Assembly (NCBI GenBank): GCA_050184585.1
Contig: JBFXAF010000002.1
Span: 248,001 to 312,000, forward strand
Length of the DNA: 64,000 nt
From: JBFXAF01 sp050184585
GTDB taxonomy: Bacteria > Pseudomonadota > Alphaproteobacteria > Rhizobiales > Rhizobiaceae
Direction: 5' to 3'
Position numbers and translations under genes: made by a program. This document shows positions 1 to 8,709 of this stretch, piece by piece; within the stretch, counting starts at the first letter, position 1, and each line of letters starts with the position of its first letter. The notes under the pieces were generated by a model. It was not told the DNA's origin. It made no database searches and worked only from the letters and a program-made list of their open reading frames with translations.

Positions 1-2190
1 CTGTCCGAGGACGCGCCGGCCTACATCCCCGCGATCGTCGATCTTGCCGGCGACCCGCTATGGATCACGCTCGATCGGGACCCGGGATCCCAGTCGAAGG
101 TCAAGCTGATCGACCGGCCGGCCGATCTCGACGGCCAGGTTCCCGCCAAGCTCGAAGTGCTTTCCGACGAGATGCTCAGCTCCAGCGAGCAGTTCATGAC
201 CACCATTCCGTCGAGCCAGGAGGACTTCGCTTTCTTCCAGGCACAGCGGGCCGGCGGGATGCCGGCCGAAGATCCGGGAGGAATGGCGGCGGACGATCAT
301 TCCGATCTCGACGGCGACGCCATATCGAGCGCGCCGGAACTTCTTGCCGCCGGCGCCGGCGAAACGGTGGACGATGTCGGCGCCGGATGGGACGAACTCG
401 CGGAGATCGATGACGCAGGACCCACGCAGTTCCAGAAAACACGGATCGAGGACACCACCACCGTCGCGACGGTCATATCGGAATCTCACCGCTACGAGCC
501 GACCGAAGACACTTTTGTCCGCATCCTCGGCACGCGTGCGCTGGAAAGCGTGGTGCTCGAGGCCGGATTCGAACCGGCGGAGGCGAAACTCGCGAACGAA
601 TCCTTGGCCTCCGTCTTCAACCGGAGCCAGCTCGAAGAAGGGTTTGTCGTGGCGCTGCGCGGCTTCCGGGCGCAGCGCGGCGCCAGGTCCTCCCTCATGC
701 AGGTGTCGGTCTACACCAGGAACACCTATGTCGGCACCTTGGCGCGCGGCGAAGCCGATGGCTTCGAGGCCGGCGCCGATCCTTGGGTCCCCAACGACCT
801 CTTCAACTACTCCGGTCTGGCCGTGGCGACCGGGGAACGCCAGTACCGCCTGCTGGACGCGATCTATTCGACCGGGGTCCGCAACAGCGTGCCGGCCGGC
901 GTCGTCGGCGAAGCCATCGTCCATCTGTCGCGGACCAACGACCTCAACCTGTTCGCCGACAAGAGCGACCGCCTGACCTTGATCTACTCGCAGGAGGCCC
1001 GGGGCAGCGGCGAATCCGCCGGGCGCGTCCTCTACGTCGCGGTCCAGGGCTCTGGCCGGAGCCTGGAATGCTACGTGTTCCAGCAGCCCGACGGAACGTT
1101 CGGCTGCTCCGGTGAGGCTGTCGGCGCCGTCGCGGCGAGCACCGGCATCGCCACACCGGTCAATGGCGTGCTGACCTCGACGTTCGGGCCGCGTAAGCAC
1201 CCGATCCTGAAGACCGTTCGCCTTCACAAGGGTGTCGACTGGAAGGCCCCGACCGGCACCCCCATCCTCGCCGCCTTCGACGGCGAGATCGCCTATCGGG
1301 GCGACGGCAAGGGGTACGGCAACCTCATCAAGATGACCCACGCCGGCGGCCGCGAGACGCGCTACGCCCACATGCAGCGCTTCGCCGACGAGGTCGGCCT
1401 CGGCGCCACGGTGAAGGCCGGCACGGTCATCGGCTATGTCGGAACGACCGGACTCTCGACCGGACCGCATCTCCATTTCGAGGTCTACATCAACGGCGAG
1501 CCCGTTGATCCGCTGGTGAATCTCGTCGCCACCGTGGCCGTCGCCGCCGCACCTGAGATCGTGGTGCCCGCGATCGCCATGTCGTCCGACGAGCAGGCTG
1601 TCGAGATCTTGACCAACCGCATCATCCACGTCGAAAGCGGTGGAAAGGCGACGGCGAAGAATCCGCTGTCTTCCGCCACGGGGCTCGGACAGTTCATCTC
1701 CAGCACCTGGCTGCGCATGATGCGGACCTACCGGCCCGACCTTGCGCGATCCATGTCGGAGAAGGATCTGCTCGCCCTGCGGTTCGATCCGACGATTTCC
1801 AGGGAGATGGTGAAGAACCTGGCCCGCGAGGGCGAGGCTTATCTCAAGGGACGCGGCCACGGCATCACGGCCGGACGCCTCTATCTTTGCCATTTCCTGG
1901 GAATGGAAGGCGCGCATGTCGTGCTGGCCGCGCCACGTTCGAACACGCTCGTCAGCCTTCTGGGAGCAGGGGTCATCAAGGCCAATCCGTTCCTGACCGG
2001 CAAGGACGCCGGCTATGTGATCGAGTGGGCGGAGCGGAAGATGCGGAGCCACAAGGGAACGGCGGTCGTGACCACCTCGCCGTCGGCGCCCCCCGCGGCG
2101 CCTCCCGTCGTGGTCCAGCTGTCGCCGGAATTCGAGAAGTACAGGACCTCGATCGGGGGCATTCTGAAGGTGATCGCCCCCGCGACCTAG
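1..2190 (+). CDS. M23 metallopeptidase fused to lytic transglycosylase domain, 5' end outside window
   Basis: The frame is open from base 1, so the true start lies upstream; 729 residues are visible. A DD-endopeptidase (peptidase M23, LytM type) domain spans about residues 387-505. It shows the zinc-site motifs HKGVD (His409, Asp413) and HLHFEV (His490, His492). A lysozyme-like transglycosylase (SLT) domain follows at about 536-640, with catalytic Glu545 in HVESGG and the family signature ATGLGQF. The first ~385 residues are acidic, have no motif I recognise, and probably form an envelope-anchoring or LysM-type part. Both catalytic domains cut peptidoglycan, one the peptide cross-link and one the glycan strand, so this looks like a two-activity periplasmic murein hydrolase. 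It converges with the caspase-like gene. The domain calls are firm; the cellular role is inferred. Confidence 0.88.
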   Translation: MSEDAPAYIPAIVDLAGDPLWITLDRDPGSQSKVKLIDRPADLDGQVPAKLEVLSDEMLSSSEQFMTTIPSSQEDFAFFQAQRAGGMPAEDPGGMAADDHSDLDGDAISSAPELLAAGAGETVDDVGAGWDELAEIDDAGPTQFQKTRIEDTTTVATVISESHRYEPTEDTFVRILGTRALESVVLEAGFEPAEAKLANESLASVFNRSQLEEGFVVALRGFRAQRGARSSLMQVSVYTRNTYVGTLARGEADGFEAGADPWVPNDLFNYSGLAVATGERQYRLLDAIYSTGVRNSVPAGVVGEAIVHLSRTNDLNLFADKSDRLTLIYSQEARGSGESAGRVLYVAVQGSGRSLECYVFQQPDGTFGCSGEAVGAVAASTGIATPVNGVLTSTFGPRKHPILKTVRLHKGVDWKAPTGTPILAAFDGEIAYRGDGKGYGNLIKMTHAGGRETRYAHMQRFADEVGLGATVKAGTVIGYVGTTGLSTGPHLHFEVYINGEPVDPLVNLVATVAVAAAPEIVVPAIAMSSDEQAVEILTNRIIHVESGGKATAKNPLSSATGLGQFISSTWLRMMRTYRPDLARSMSEKDLLALRFDPTISREMVKNLAREGEAYLKGRGHGITAGRLYLCHFLGMEGAHVVLAAPRSNTLVSLLGAGVIKANPFLTGKDAGYVIEWAERKMRSHKGTAVVTTSPSAPPAAPPVVVQLSPEFEKYRTSIGGILKVIAPAT

Positions 2191-2229
2191 GGTGTTTCCT
2201 GTGCTGCTGCGTTGAGCCGGAGAACGGCG

Positions 2230-3435
2230 TCACTGGCAGTCGTTCTTGGCCCACATCCCCAAGGCCACCTTGAACCGCTCACCCAATGGGTGAGGCAGGC
2301 GCAGCACCGCAATGTCGGTGTTGGCATAGACCTTGGCCTGCTCGCAGAGCCGCTCCTTGGTCCACTGGTGACAGGCGCTGCAATGGTTGTCCCAGACCTT
2401 GGTTTCCAGCCCCTCGACCGGACTGAAGAGCGGCTTGCCCTGGATCAGCATCGAGATGCTCTTGCCGTCGATCGCCGGATCGCCGAACTGGATCGGGATG
2501 TCGAAGAAAATCGGCGAATTGCTCGCGAGCTCGGGTATCTTGGCCCGGAGCGCCTCCAGCGCAGCCTGATCCTGCGGCGGCGGCGCGACCGCGGCAGCCT
2601 GTCCATCGGCGGGCTGGTCGGCCTCGCCGACGATCAGCGGCGCGTTCATGTCGACGGTGCGCAGAACCACGTCGGAAGCCAGGGAACTGACGACCCAGGG
2701 CTTCTGCTTGTTGCCCGTGACCTGCGCGATCTCGCCCTCGATCTGGGCAAGCGCGTCCGCGATCGTCGCGTTCGCCGTTCCAAGATGCGCAAGAAGCGCG
2801 CCCGAAAAGGGCGAGTGCGTTCCAACGATCTCTTCGACGACCTGGTTCGGGCCGGCGGCCATGGCGACCAGGCCGCCATTTCCTCCCTTCGGAGCTTCCA
2901 CTTCGGCCAGGCCGAGCAGCGCGTTCCCGCCCGACGCAGAGAGCTTGTCGGCGAGCGGGTTGGCGAGCGAGGCGTCGATGAACACCAGCCGCGAGTTCGT
3001 GTCGCGCGACATCTGCCTCAGCACCAGCTCCAGCCGGATTGCCTCGAAATCCAGCGAGGTCTCGTCTTCGACCGCCGCATTGACCGGGATCAGGTAGTTC
3101 TCGCCGTCGAGTTGGAGCGCATGCCCGGCATAGTAGAACAGGGCGATGTCGGCGCCACGGACCTCCCTGCCGAAGCGCGCAACCAGGGCCTCGCTCTCGG
3201 CGGTGGTCAGGTCGAAGCCTGTGATGACCTCGAAATCGAGTTCCCGCAGCCGGTTCGCGATCGCCTCTCCGTCGCGAACCGGATTGAGCAGTCGAGGGGT
3301 GTGCTGATAGGCGGCGTTGGCCAGCACCAAAGCCACGCGCTTCTCCTGCGCGACCGCCTGCTGGCTTGCGAGGCCAGTCGCGCTCAGGAACAGGACGAGA
3401 AACGCAGCGCGCGACGCTTCGTATAGCCAGCCCAC
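2230..3435 (-). CDS. Caspase-like (peptidase C14 fold) exported protein, catalytic Cys missing, C-terminal CxxCH
   Basis: This 401-residue protein starts at GTG and has a signal peptide (about residues 1-29, AVA before QEKRV). Residues 32-235 follow the bacterial caspase (C14) pattern, from the opening strand RVALVLANAAY to YYAGHALQ holding the catalytic His (His105). The second strand ends IDASLANP, so the position normally occupied by the nucleophilic Cys (usual motif DAC-R-NP) is Ser156. The enzyme is therefore probably inactive as a cysteine protease. The tail has CSACH (Cys352, Cys355, His356), which looks like a heme c site, plus further Cys at 364 and 400. Caspase proteins with a CxxCH tail occur in rhizobia as far as I recall; none that I know of is characterised. 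It lies 13 bases downstream of the YceI-OmpA gene on the same strand, so the two are probably co-transcribed. Confidence 0.85.
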   Translation of the reverse strand: MGWLYEASRAAFLVLFLSATGLASQQAVAQEKRVALVLANAAYQHTPRLLNPVRDGEAIANRLRELDFEVITGFDLTTAESEALVARFGREVRGADIALFYYAGHALQLDGENYLIPVNAAVEDETSLDFEAIRLELVLRQMSRDTNSRLVFIDASLANPLADKLSASGGNALLGLAEVEAPKGGNGGLVAMAAGPNQVVEEIVGTHSPFSGALLAHLGTANATIADALAQIEGEIAQVTGNKQKPWVVSSLASDVVLRTVDMNAPLIVGEADQPADGQAAAVAPPPQDQAALEALRAKIPELASNSPIFFDIPIQFGDPAIDGKSISMLIQGKPLFSPVEGLETKVWDNHCSACHQWTKERLCEQAKVYANTDIAVLRLPHPLGERFKVALGMWAKNDCQ

Positions 3436-3448
3436 CGCATACCTCTCG

Positions 3449-4552
3449 TCAGTTGACCGCTCTTACGACCGAAAACTCGATGCGCCGGTTCAAGGCCTTG
3501 TTGGTGGCGTTGTCGTTCGGCGCGATCGGCCTTGCCTCTCCGTATCCGGCCGACGTCAGCTGGCTCACCGCGATGCCATCCGCGACGATGGCGTTGACGA
3601 CCGACCTTGCTCGCCTTTCGGACAGACGCTGGTTGGCGGAGTCGCTGCCGTCGGCGTCGGTGTGGCCGGAGACCTCGATCTTGAGGTCCGGGCACTTGCC
3701 GACGACTTCGACGACCGCATCGAGCAAAGGCTTGCTCGCGTCGTCGAGCCTGGCGCTTCCAGCCCGGAAGTAGATGGCGCCCGTCCGCGAGATGACCTCG
3801 AAGCGGTTCACGCATTCTTCCTGGTTGAAGGCGGTCTTCGACGCGTCCGTGGTCACCGGGCCAACGTCCGTCGTTGCCTGCGGCGCCGCGGCCACGACGA
3901 CCGGGGCGGGAGCGTCGCCCGCATTGAACACGAAATCGAAGGAGACGGACGCGACCGGCAGGATGTTCGTCACATTGGCGGCCGTCTGCAGCTTGTCGAT
4001 GTTCGGGAGCAGCCCGAAATCATCGACGTTCACGCTGACCGGGCTCTCCGATGCGACCGACACCATCGTGTCGGTGATCATCGTGACGACGACGCTGGCC
4101 TCGAGATCCTTGACCACCCCGTGCAGATCGAGCTTGAACGGCACCTTGGTCGTCATGCGGCGCTTCGCCGGAAGCTCCGCATAGGCCGAGGGGTCGAGGC
4201 TCACCGTCACCGTGGCGGTCGGATACTTGAATGTTTCGAAGAAAAGGAACCGCATGCGCACGTTGCGCAGGTCGATCCCAGTGTCGACGGAGTCGAGGTC
4301 GAACAGGACCTTGCCGCGCCCGTCCTCGGTCAATGTGCCCGAGATGTTGCGGATGCTGTTCGTTTCGACGATCGTGTTCTTCTTGACCGACTGATAGGTC
4401 AGCTTCGAGGCTGCGGGATCGAGCGTCCAGTCCGCGGCCCTGGCGGCGGCCCCGCCTGCCAGCACGAGCACCGCAGCCATCATTCCAGTGACAAGTCCGC
4501 CGCGAACGATGTCCGCGAGGTGGACGACAACACGCTTCAGAACATCGAGCAT
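3449..4552 (-). CDS. YceI-like domain fused to OmpA C-terminal peptidoglycan-binding domain
   Basis: This 367-residue protein begins with a signal peptide (about 1-39, ending AAARA before ADWTLDP). Residues 40-215 match a YceI-like lipocalin domain, a family that binds isoprenoid or amphiphilic ligands in the periplasm. Residues 255-365 are an OmpA/MotB domain, with IEVSGHTDADGSDSANQRLS and the SERRARSV helix that contacts diaminopimelate in peptidoglycan. The protein is therefore likely anchored to the wall and presents a YceI-like barrel. The start ATG at 4552 gives a good signal peptide. The neighbouring caspase-like gene 13 bases downstream suggests a two-gene operon. The fold calls are firm; no ligand can be read from the sequence. 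Confidence 0.87.
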   Translation of the reverse strand: MLDVLKRVVVHLADIVRGGLVTGMMAAVLVLAGGAAARAADWTLDPAASKLTYQSVKKNTIVETNSIRNISGTLTEDGRGKVLFDLDSVDTGIDLRNVRMRFLFFETFKYPTATVTVSLDPSAYAELPAKRRMTTKVPFKLDLHGVVKDLEASVVVTMITDTMVSVASESPVSVNVDDFGLLPNIDKLQTAANVTNILPVASVSFDFVFNAGDAPAPVVVAAAPQATTDVGPVTTDASKTAFNQEECVNRFEVISRTGAIYFRAGSARLDDASKPLLDAVVEVVGKCPDLKIEVSGHTDADGSDSANQRLSERRARSVVNAIVADGIAVSQLTSAGYGEARPIAPNDNATNKALNRRIEFSVVRAVN

Positions 4553-4900
4553 CTGAGTTCACCGCAATAGAGTTGCCTACTGGCGCCCGCCCGCCAGGCT
4601 CCGGAAGATACCCCATCTGCTGGACCTTGGCGAGGCGCGGCTAGGGGACGATCGAAACACAGCTCAAGGGCCGGGAACCATTCTGAGACCCGATTGATGG
4701 CGCTCATATGGCAAGGCGGCGCGGCTCGAATGGATCGAGGACGCCACGCCTTGGCCTGAGTGGGCGGCCTGCCGGATCGACGGCGGCTGGCCCTCCGCCC
4801 CTTCGCCTCGCCGTTGCGCGGCGACGACCTGGGTCGGCGCAAGCCGCGCAAGCAAAAACCGCCCGGGCGGGCGGTCTTGGCATGCAGCGGAGCGGGCGGC
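4553..4900. other. Non-coding spacer
   Basis: This 348-base spacer lies between the L,D-transpeptidase gene and the YceI-OmpA gene, both on the minus strand. Its right end holds the transpeptidase terminator, and the stretch just right of 4553 must hold the promoter of the OmpA/caspase pair. I see no convincing gene or RNA in the rest. Confidence 0.5.
4854..4875 (-). terminator. Rho-independent terminator of the L,D-transpeptidase gene
   Basis: Read on the minus strand, a 7-bp stem (ACCGCCC / GGGCGGT, bases 4858-4864 with 4869-4875) is followed by a run of five T. It begins 25 bases after the stop codon at 4901. Confidence 0.8.
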
Positions 4901-6160
4901 TCAGAGCGACGAGGTGATCTGCAGCTCGTCGACGCCGTCGCGGCCGTAGATGTCGTCGCGGAAGTGCACGACGCCGTTGTTGGTCGACCAGGCGGAGATG
5001 TAGGTGAAATAGACCGGCACCGGGTTGGTCAGAGCGACCGGCGTGTTCTCGCCGCTCTTGATGGTCGACTCGAAGCGCTGGCGGTTCCAGCCATCCGTGT
5101 CCCGCAGCAGCCACGTCACCAGGTCTCGCACGTTCTGGACGCGCACGCAGCCTGACGAGTCGAAGCGCATCAGCTTGTTGAACAGGCTCTGCGACGGCGT
5201 ATCGTGCATGTAGGTCGCGTGCGGGTTCGGGAAGTTGATCTTCACCGACGCCATGGCGTTGATCTTTCCCGGGTCCTGGCGGAAACGGAACTTGGCGGCA
5301 TCCTCGGTGTTCCAGTCGATGGTCGCCGGATCGATCTCGTTCCCGTCCGGGCCGAGGATGCGGATGTTGTTCTCCGCCAGATACTGCGGGTTCTTGCGCA
5401 TCAGCGGTATGATGTCCTTGCGGACGATCGATTCCGGCGCATTCCAGTACGGGTTGACGATGACTTCGTTGATCTTCGAGTTGAGGATCGGCGTCTGTCG
5501 GTCGATCTTGCCGACGATCGCGGTGTGGCGCGACACGACGCGATCGCCCTCCACGGCCTCGATCTGCGCGGCCGGGATGTTGACCATCACGTAGCGATCG
5601 CCGAGGAAGCCCGACATCGAGCGCAGTCGCACGAGGTTGGTCTCGAGCTGGCCGAGCCGCACATCCGCGCCGACGTTCATCGCAGCGTAGCTGTACTGGC
5701 CCATGACGCCGTCGGCGGGCAGCCCGTGCCGCGCCTGGAAGCGCTTGAGCGCCGAATCCACGTAGGAATCGAATGCCTGGCTCATGCCGGCGGACTGGGA
5801 GAGGTCTCCCGAGATCATCAGCCGGCGGCGCAGCGCCTCGACGTCCTTGTCGATCACGCCCAGGCGAAGCTTCTTCGACGCCGGCACGGCCGGCCAGCCG
5901 CCGCCTGCGACGATCCCCTGATACTGGGCGACCGCCTGCTCGATATACGTGACCGTCTCGGGACTGAAGATCGGCAGGTGGGAGGCCACCTTGCCGCCCT
6001 GGCTGGCCCGCGCGTCGAACTGGTCGTCCCAGTTGCCGCGCCGCGGCGCCTTGATGATGTCGGCGATGACGTCCTGCGCGAAGGCCGGCGCGGCGATCGC
6101 GCTCGCGGCGACGGCGCCGAGGCCGGAAAGGAAGAGGCGGCGGGTGGTGTCGTTGGCCAT
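4901..6160 (-). CDS. Tat-exported L,D-transpeptidase (YkuD family), LdtP-like
   Basis: This 419-residue protein starts with a twin-arginine signal (TTRRLFLSGLGA, cleavage near residue 28, APAFA). A peptidoglycan-binding-like segment at about 140-165 (RFQARHGLPADGVMG) precedes the YkuD catalytic domain at about 190-365. That domain has His319 in YMHDTPS and catalytic Cys338 in DSSGCVRV, the complete H...SxGC signature. Such enzymes make 3-3 cross-links in murein or tie proteins to it in the periplasm. The next gene upstream on the same strand is the MarR-type regulator LdtR. In Candidatus Liberibacter and Sinorhizobium LdtR controls the L,D-transpeptidase gene ldtP, so this gene is its likely target. 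The 273-base gap between them allows a separate promoter. Confidence 0.93.
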   Translation of the reverse strand: MANDTTRRLFLSGLGAVAASAIAAPAFAQDVIADIIKAPRRGNWDDQFDARASQGGKVASHLPIFSPETVTYIEQAVAQYQGIVAGGGWPAVPASKKLRLGVIDKDVEALRRRLMISGDLSQSAGMSQAFDSYVDSALKRFQARHGLPADGVMGQYSYAAMNVGADVRLGQLETNLVRLRSMSGFLGDRYVMVNIPAAQIEAVEGDRVVSRHTAIVGKIDRQTPILNSKINEVIVNPYWNAPESIVRKDIIPLMRKNPQYLAENNIRILGPDGNEIDPATIDWNTEDAAKFRFRQDPGKINAMASVKINFPNPHATYMHDTPSQSLFNKLMRFDSSGCVRVQNVRDLVTWLLRDTDGWNRQRFESTIKSGENTPVALTNPVPVYFTYISAWSTNNGVVHFRDDIYGRDGVDELQITSSL

Positions 6161-6381
6161 GTCGACTGTCTTTTCGCTTCCCGGACTGTGCGGACCCTAT
6201 GTCGGCCACGCTTAACAATTCGCCAACCATGGCGATCGGGCAGGGCGATCAATTGAACGTGACGGGCGGGCCTGTTCCCCTGCCCGACGGTCCCCTCGAC
6301 CGAGCCGCAGCCGCGCCTCAGGCTAGGCCACCCGAATATGGCGGTAGCGTGACCGCGCCGCGGAAACGCCGAAATGCGAAG

Positions 6382-6405
6382 GCCGGCGCGGTTGCCCGCG
6401 CCGGC
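6382..6405 (-). terminator. Hairpin downstream of ldtR
   Basis: A perfect 9-bp stem (GCCGGCGCG, bases 6382-6390, with 6397-6405) with a 6-base loop starts 28 bases after the ldtR stop codon. No clear T run follows on the minus strand, so it is a probable rather than classical terminator. Confidence 0.5.
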
Positions 6406-6433
6406 GTTTGAGACCATGTCCCGCGGTCCGCGC

Positions 6434-6949
6434 CTACATGCGGTAGGCGATGGTGTCGTTCCAGAAACGGTCGAGCCGCTGCAGCGCCCGGTTCATCTGC
6501 CGGAACTCGTCCTGGTTGATGCCGCCGACCTGCTCGATCGAGCCGACATGACGCTCGTAGAGCTTGCCCACCGTGTCGGCGACCGCCTGTCCCTTCGGGG
6601 TCAGGCTGACGCGGACCGAGCGGCGGTCGATGCGCGAGCGCTGGTGGTTGATGAAGCCGAGGTCGACCAGCTTCTTCAGGTTGTAGGAGACGTTGGAGCC
6701 CAGGTAGTAGCCCCGCGAGCGCAGCTCGCCCGCCGTCAGTTCGGCTCCGCCGATGTTGAACAGCAGCAGCGCCTGGATCGAGTTGATGTCCGACCGCCCG
6801 TTGCGGTCGAACTCGTCCTTGATCACGTCGAGGAGACGGCGGTGCAGCCGCTCCACGAGTTGAAGCGATTCCAGATAGAGCGAACGGATCGCGTCCCGGC
6901 GATCGTCGTTCGCGACGGCGGGCTTGGCCGCCTGGCGCGAATTGATCAT
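6434..6949 (-). CDS. ldtR: MarR-family transcriptional regulator LdtR
   Basis: This 171-residue protein has a winged-helix MarR fold. Residues 65-120 hold the DNA-reading helix (GYYLGSNVSYNLKKLVDLG) and the wing (QRSRIDRRSVRVSLTPKG). The sequence pattern, length and position beside an L,D-transpeptidase gene match LdtR, described in Candidatus Liberibacter asiaticus and Sinorhizobium as an activator of ldtP linked to cell-wall remodelling and osmotic tolerance. The upstream region (6950-7138) is AT-richer than its surroundings and holds two direct GGTTAAT copies 12 bases apart (7096 and 7108). A GAATTG-TTAA core also occurs upstream of the transpeptidase gene (6211-6222, minus strand), so a shared operator is possible. 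The assignment is strong; the operator is a guess. Confidence 0.9.
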   Translation of the reverse strand: MINSRQAAKPAVANDDRRDAIRSLYLESLQLVERLHRRLLDVIKDEFDRNGRSDINSIQALLLFNIGGAELTAGELRSRGYYLGSNVSYNLKKLVDLGFINHQRSRIDRRSVRVSLTPKGQAVADTVGKLYERHVGSIEQVGGINQDEFRQMNRALQRLDRFWNDTIAYRM

Positions 6950-7138
6950 TGTCTTGCCTCTCGTTTGTCGCCCGGTGATCTTTTTCTTTGTGTCTCACCT
7001 TGGCCGCGACCATAGCGTCGGCACATAAAATTCGACTTAAACTTCAGGCTTAACGAGGGCTTACGGAAGGCCGAAAATGCGGGACGTGAAAAAGCGGTTA
7101 ATGAATTGGTTAATTCGGCTCGGGACCGAAAATATTCC

Positions 7139-7561
7139 TCAGCGCGCCTCGGCGCGGTTCTGCACGAATATGACGAGACGGAACCCGACATAGAGGAGCG
7201 CGACAAGGACATGCGAGGCGACGATGATCGTGCGGCCGCCGAACAGGTCGGGTAGCAACGCGTACATGATGGTCTCTGTCGCCGCGCAGATGAACCATAT
7301 GACCGGTCCCCAGGAGGCGAGCATCCACAGGCCGATCGCCGCGAAGGGAAAGAACGCCGCGAGCACGATCGAGGCGACCTGCCAGTGCACCGGCATCAGG
7401 TCGAAGCGCCAGAGATCGCCATCATAGACGCCGATCAGCCGCACCCAGTAGAGCACGCCGAAGAGCAGGCAATAGCCGGCGATCACGCGCTGGAACCAGG
7501 TGAACCCCGTCTCGGCCAGCGATGGTTCCGGCAACCGGTAGGGTTCGTCGGTCTCGATCAA
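7139..7561 (-). CDS. DUF6163-type membrane protein
   Basis: This 140-residue protein has four hydrophobic segments and the N-terminus (M)IETDEPYRLPEPSLAETG. The only start that fits is TTG at 7561, which overlaps the TGA stop of the upstream hydrolase gene as TTGA, pointing to translational coupling. It resembles a small family of rhizobial inner-membrane proteins annotated as DUF6163, usually next to this acyl-CoA hydrolase; I recall this from memory. No catalytic motif is visible and the function is unknown. It may help in acyl-CoA or valine metabolism only by association. Confidence 0.75.
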   Translation of the reverse strand: MIETDEPYRLPEPSLAETGFTWFQRVIAGYCLLFGVLYWVRLIGVYDGDLWRFDLMPVHWQVASIVLAAFFPFAAIGLWMLASWGPVIWFICAATETIMYALLPDLFGGRTIIVASHVLVALLYVGFRLVIFVQNRAEAR

Positions 7562-8613
7562 GGCGCGAGGTCTCCACCCGGTGGCGGCGCGAAGTACGTC
7601 TCGACGGCGGCGGGGTCGACCTCTTCCAGCCGCTCGGGCTCCCATCGCGGCGTCGAGCCCTTGTCGATCAGCGCCGCGCGGATGCCCTCGTAGAAGTCGT
7701 GGCCGCGCACCATGCGATTGAGGATGCGGTACTCCATGACCATGCACTCCTCCATGGACAGCATGGCCCCAGCCCTGATCTGGCGGAATGTCACGGCGAG
7801 ACTGGTGGGCGAGCGCGAACGCAATGTCGCCAGCGTCCTTGCCGCGAAGCCATCGTCTCCGGTCGCGCCCTCGAGCGAGGCGACGACCCCGGAAAGCTCG
7901 GCCGGCGCGAAATGCCTGTTGATGAGGTGGACGGTCGCTTCGTCGGTCTCGCGGGCCGCCGCTGCGCCATGCGCCTTCAGGACGGCATCCGGCTCTCCGC
8001 TTTCGCAGAGCGCCTCGACGATCGCCGGCAGCGCCGCGGCGTCCACGGTGTGCGTGGCGAGACCCGCCCAGCAGGCGTCGCCCCGCCGGATGCGGTGGCC
8101 GGTGAGCGCCAGGAACATGCCGAACTCGCCCTTGAGCCTCGGCAGGATGTATGAACCGCCGATGTCGGGGAAGAAGCCGATGCCAACCTCCGGCATGGCG
8201 AAGGTCGCGTTCTCCGTCATGGCGCGATGCGAGCCGTGGCACGAGATGCCGACGCCTCCGCCCATGACGATGCCGTCGATCAGCGAGACGTAGGGCTTCC
8301 TGAAGCGGCGGATCCGAGCGTTCAGCCTGTACTCGTCGGCGAAGAATTCGACCGTCGGGCGGCCCGCCTTGCCCGCATTGTACACCTGCAGGATGTCGCC
8401 GCCTGCCGAAAAGGCCCTGCCCTCGCCCTTGACGATGACGACGGCGACTTCGGCATCGGCCTCCCAGGCGTCCAGCGCGCGCGCCAGCGCCGAGATCATC
8501 GCATGCGTGATGGCGTTGAGGGCCTTCGGGCGAGTCAGCGTGACGACGCCGGCCCGACCGAGCCGTTCGAACGCCATTTCATCGCCGCCACCGAAATCGT
8601 GTCGCACGAACAC
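7558..8613 (-). CDS. 3-hydroxyisobutyryl-CoA hydrolase (crotonase family)
   Basis: This 351-residue protein hydrolyses 3-hydroxyisobutyryl-CoA in valine breakdown. It carries the crotonase signatures of the HIBCH branch: oxyanion-hole segment FSAGGDI at about 66-72, GGGVGIS at about 116-122, and PEVGIGFFPDIGGSY, where the Glu and Asp are the residues HIBCH uses for thioester hydrolysis. The length (about 350 rather than 260 residues) and the FFPDIGGS motif separate it from ordinary enoyl-CoA hydratases. It is coupled to the downstream DUF6163 gene by a 4-base overlap. Confidence 0.92.
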   Translation of the reverse strand: MFVRHDFGGGDEMAFERLGRAGVVTLTRPKALNAITHAMISALARALDAWEADAEVAVVIVKGEGRAFSAGGDILQVYNAGKAGRPTVEFFADEYRLNARIRRFRKPYVSLIDGIVMGGGVGISCHGSHRAMTENATFAMPEVGIGFFPDIGGSYILPRLKGEFGMFLALTGHRIRRGDACWAGLATHTVDAAALPAIVEALCESGEPDAVLKAHGAAAARETDEATVHLINRHFAPAELSGVVASLEGATGDDGFAARTLATLRSRSPTSLAVTFRQIRAGAMLSMEECMVMEYRILNRMVRGHDFYEGIRAALIDKGSTPRWEPERLEEVDPAAVETYFAPPPGGDLAP

Positions 8614-8709
8614 CCTCCCCGTCGACGAAAGTGCTAAGCGCCGCGGGATGGAGCGTCAATGGTCGGGGGGCGTCGGAGGTCCGGGAACGGCGGCGTCCCG
8701 GAAGACCCG

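Noticed and set aside
58..2052. Long open frame antisense to the M23/SLT gene (similar ones lie antisense to the autotransporter barrel, the RND permease, parC and ppk)
   Set aside because: In 66% G+C DNA the frame opposite a real gene is often open by codon bias. These translations are Arg/Gly/Asp/His-rich with no domain, while the sense frame has clear motifs.
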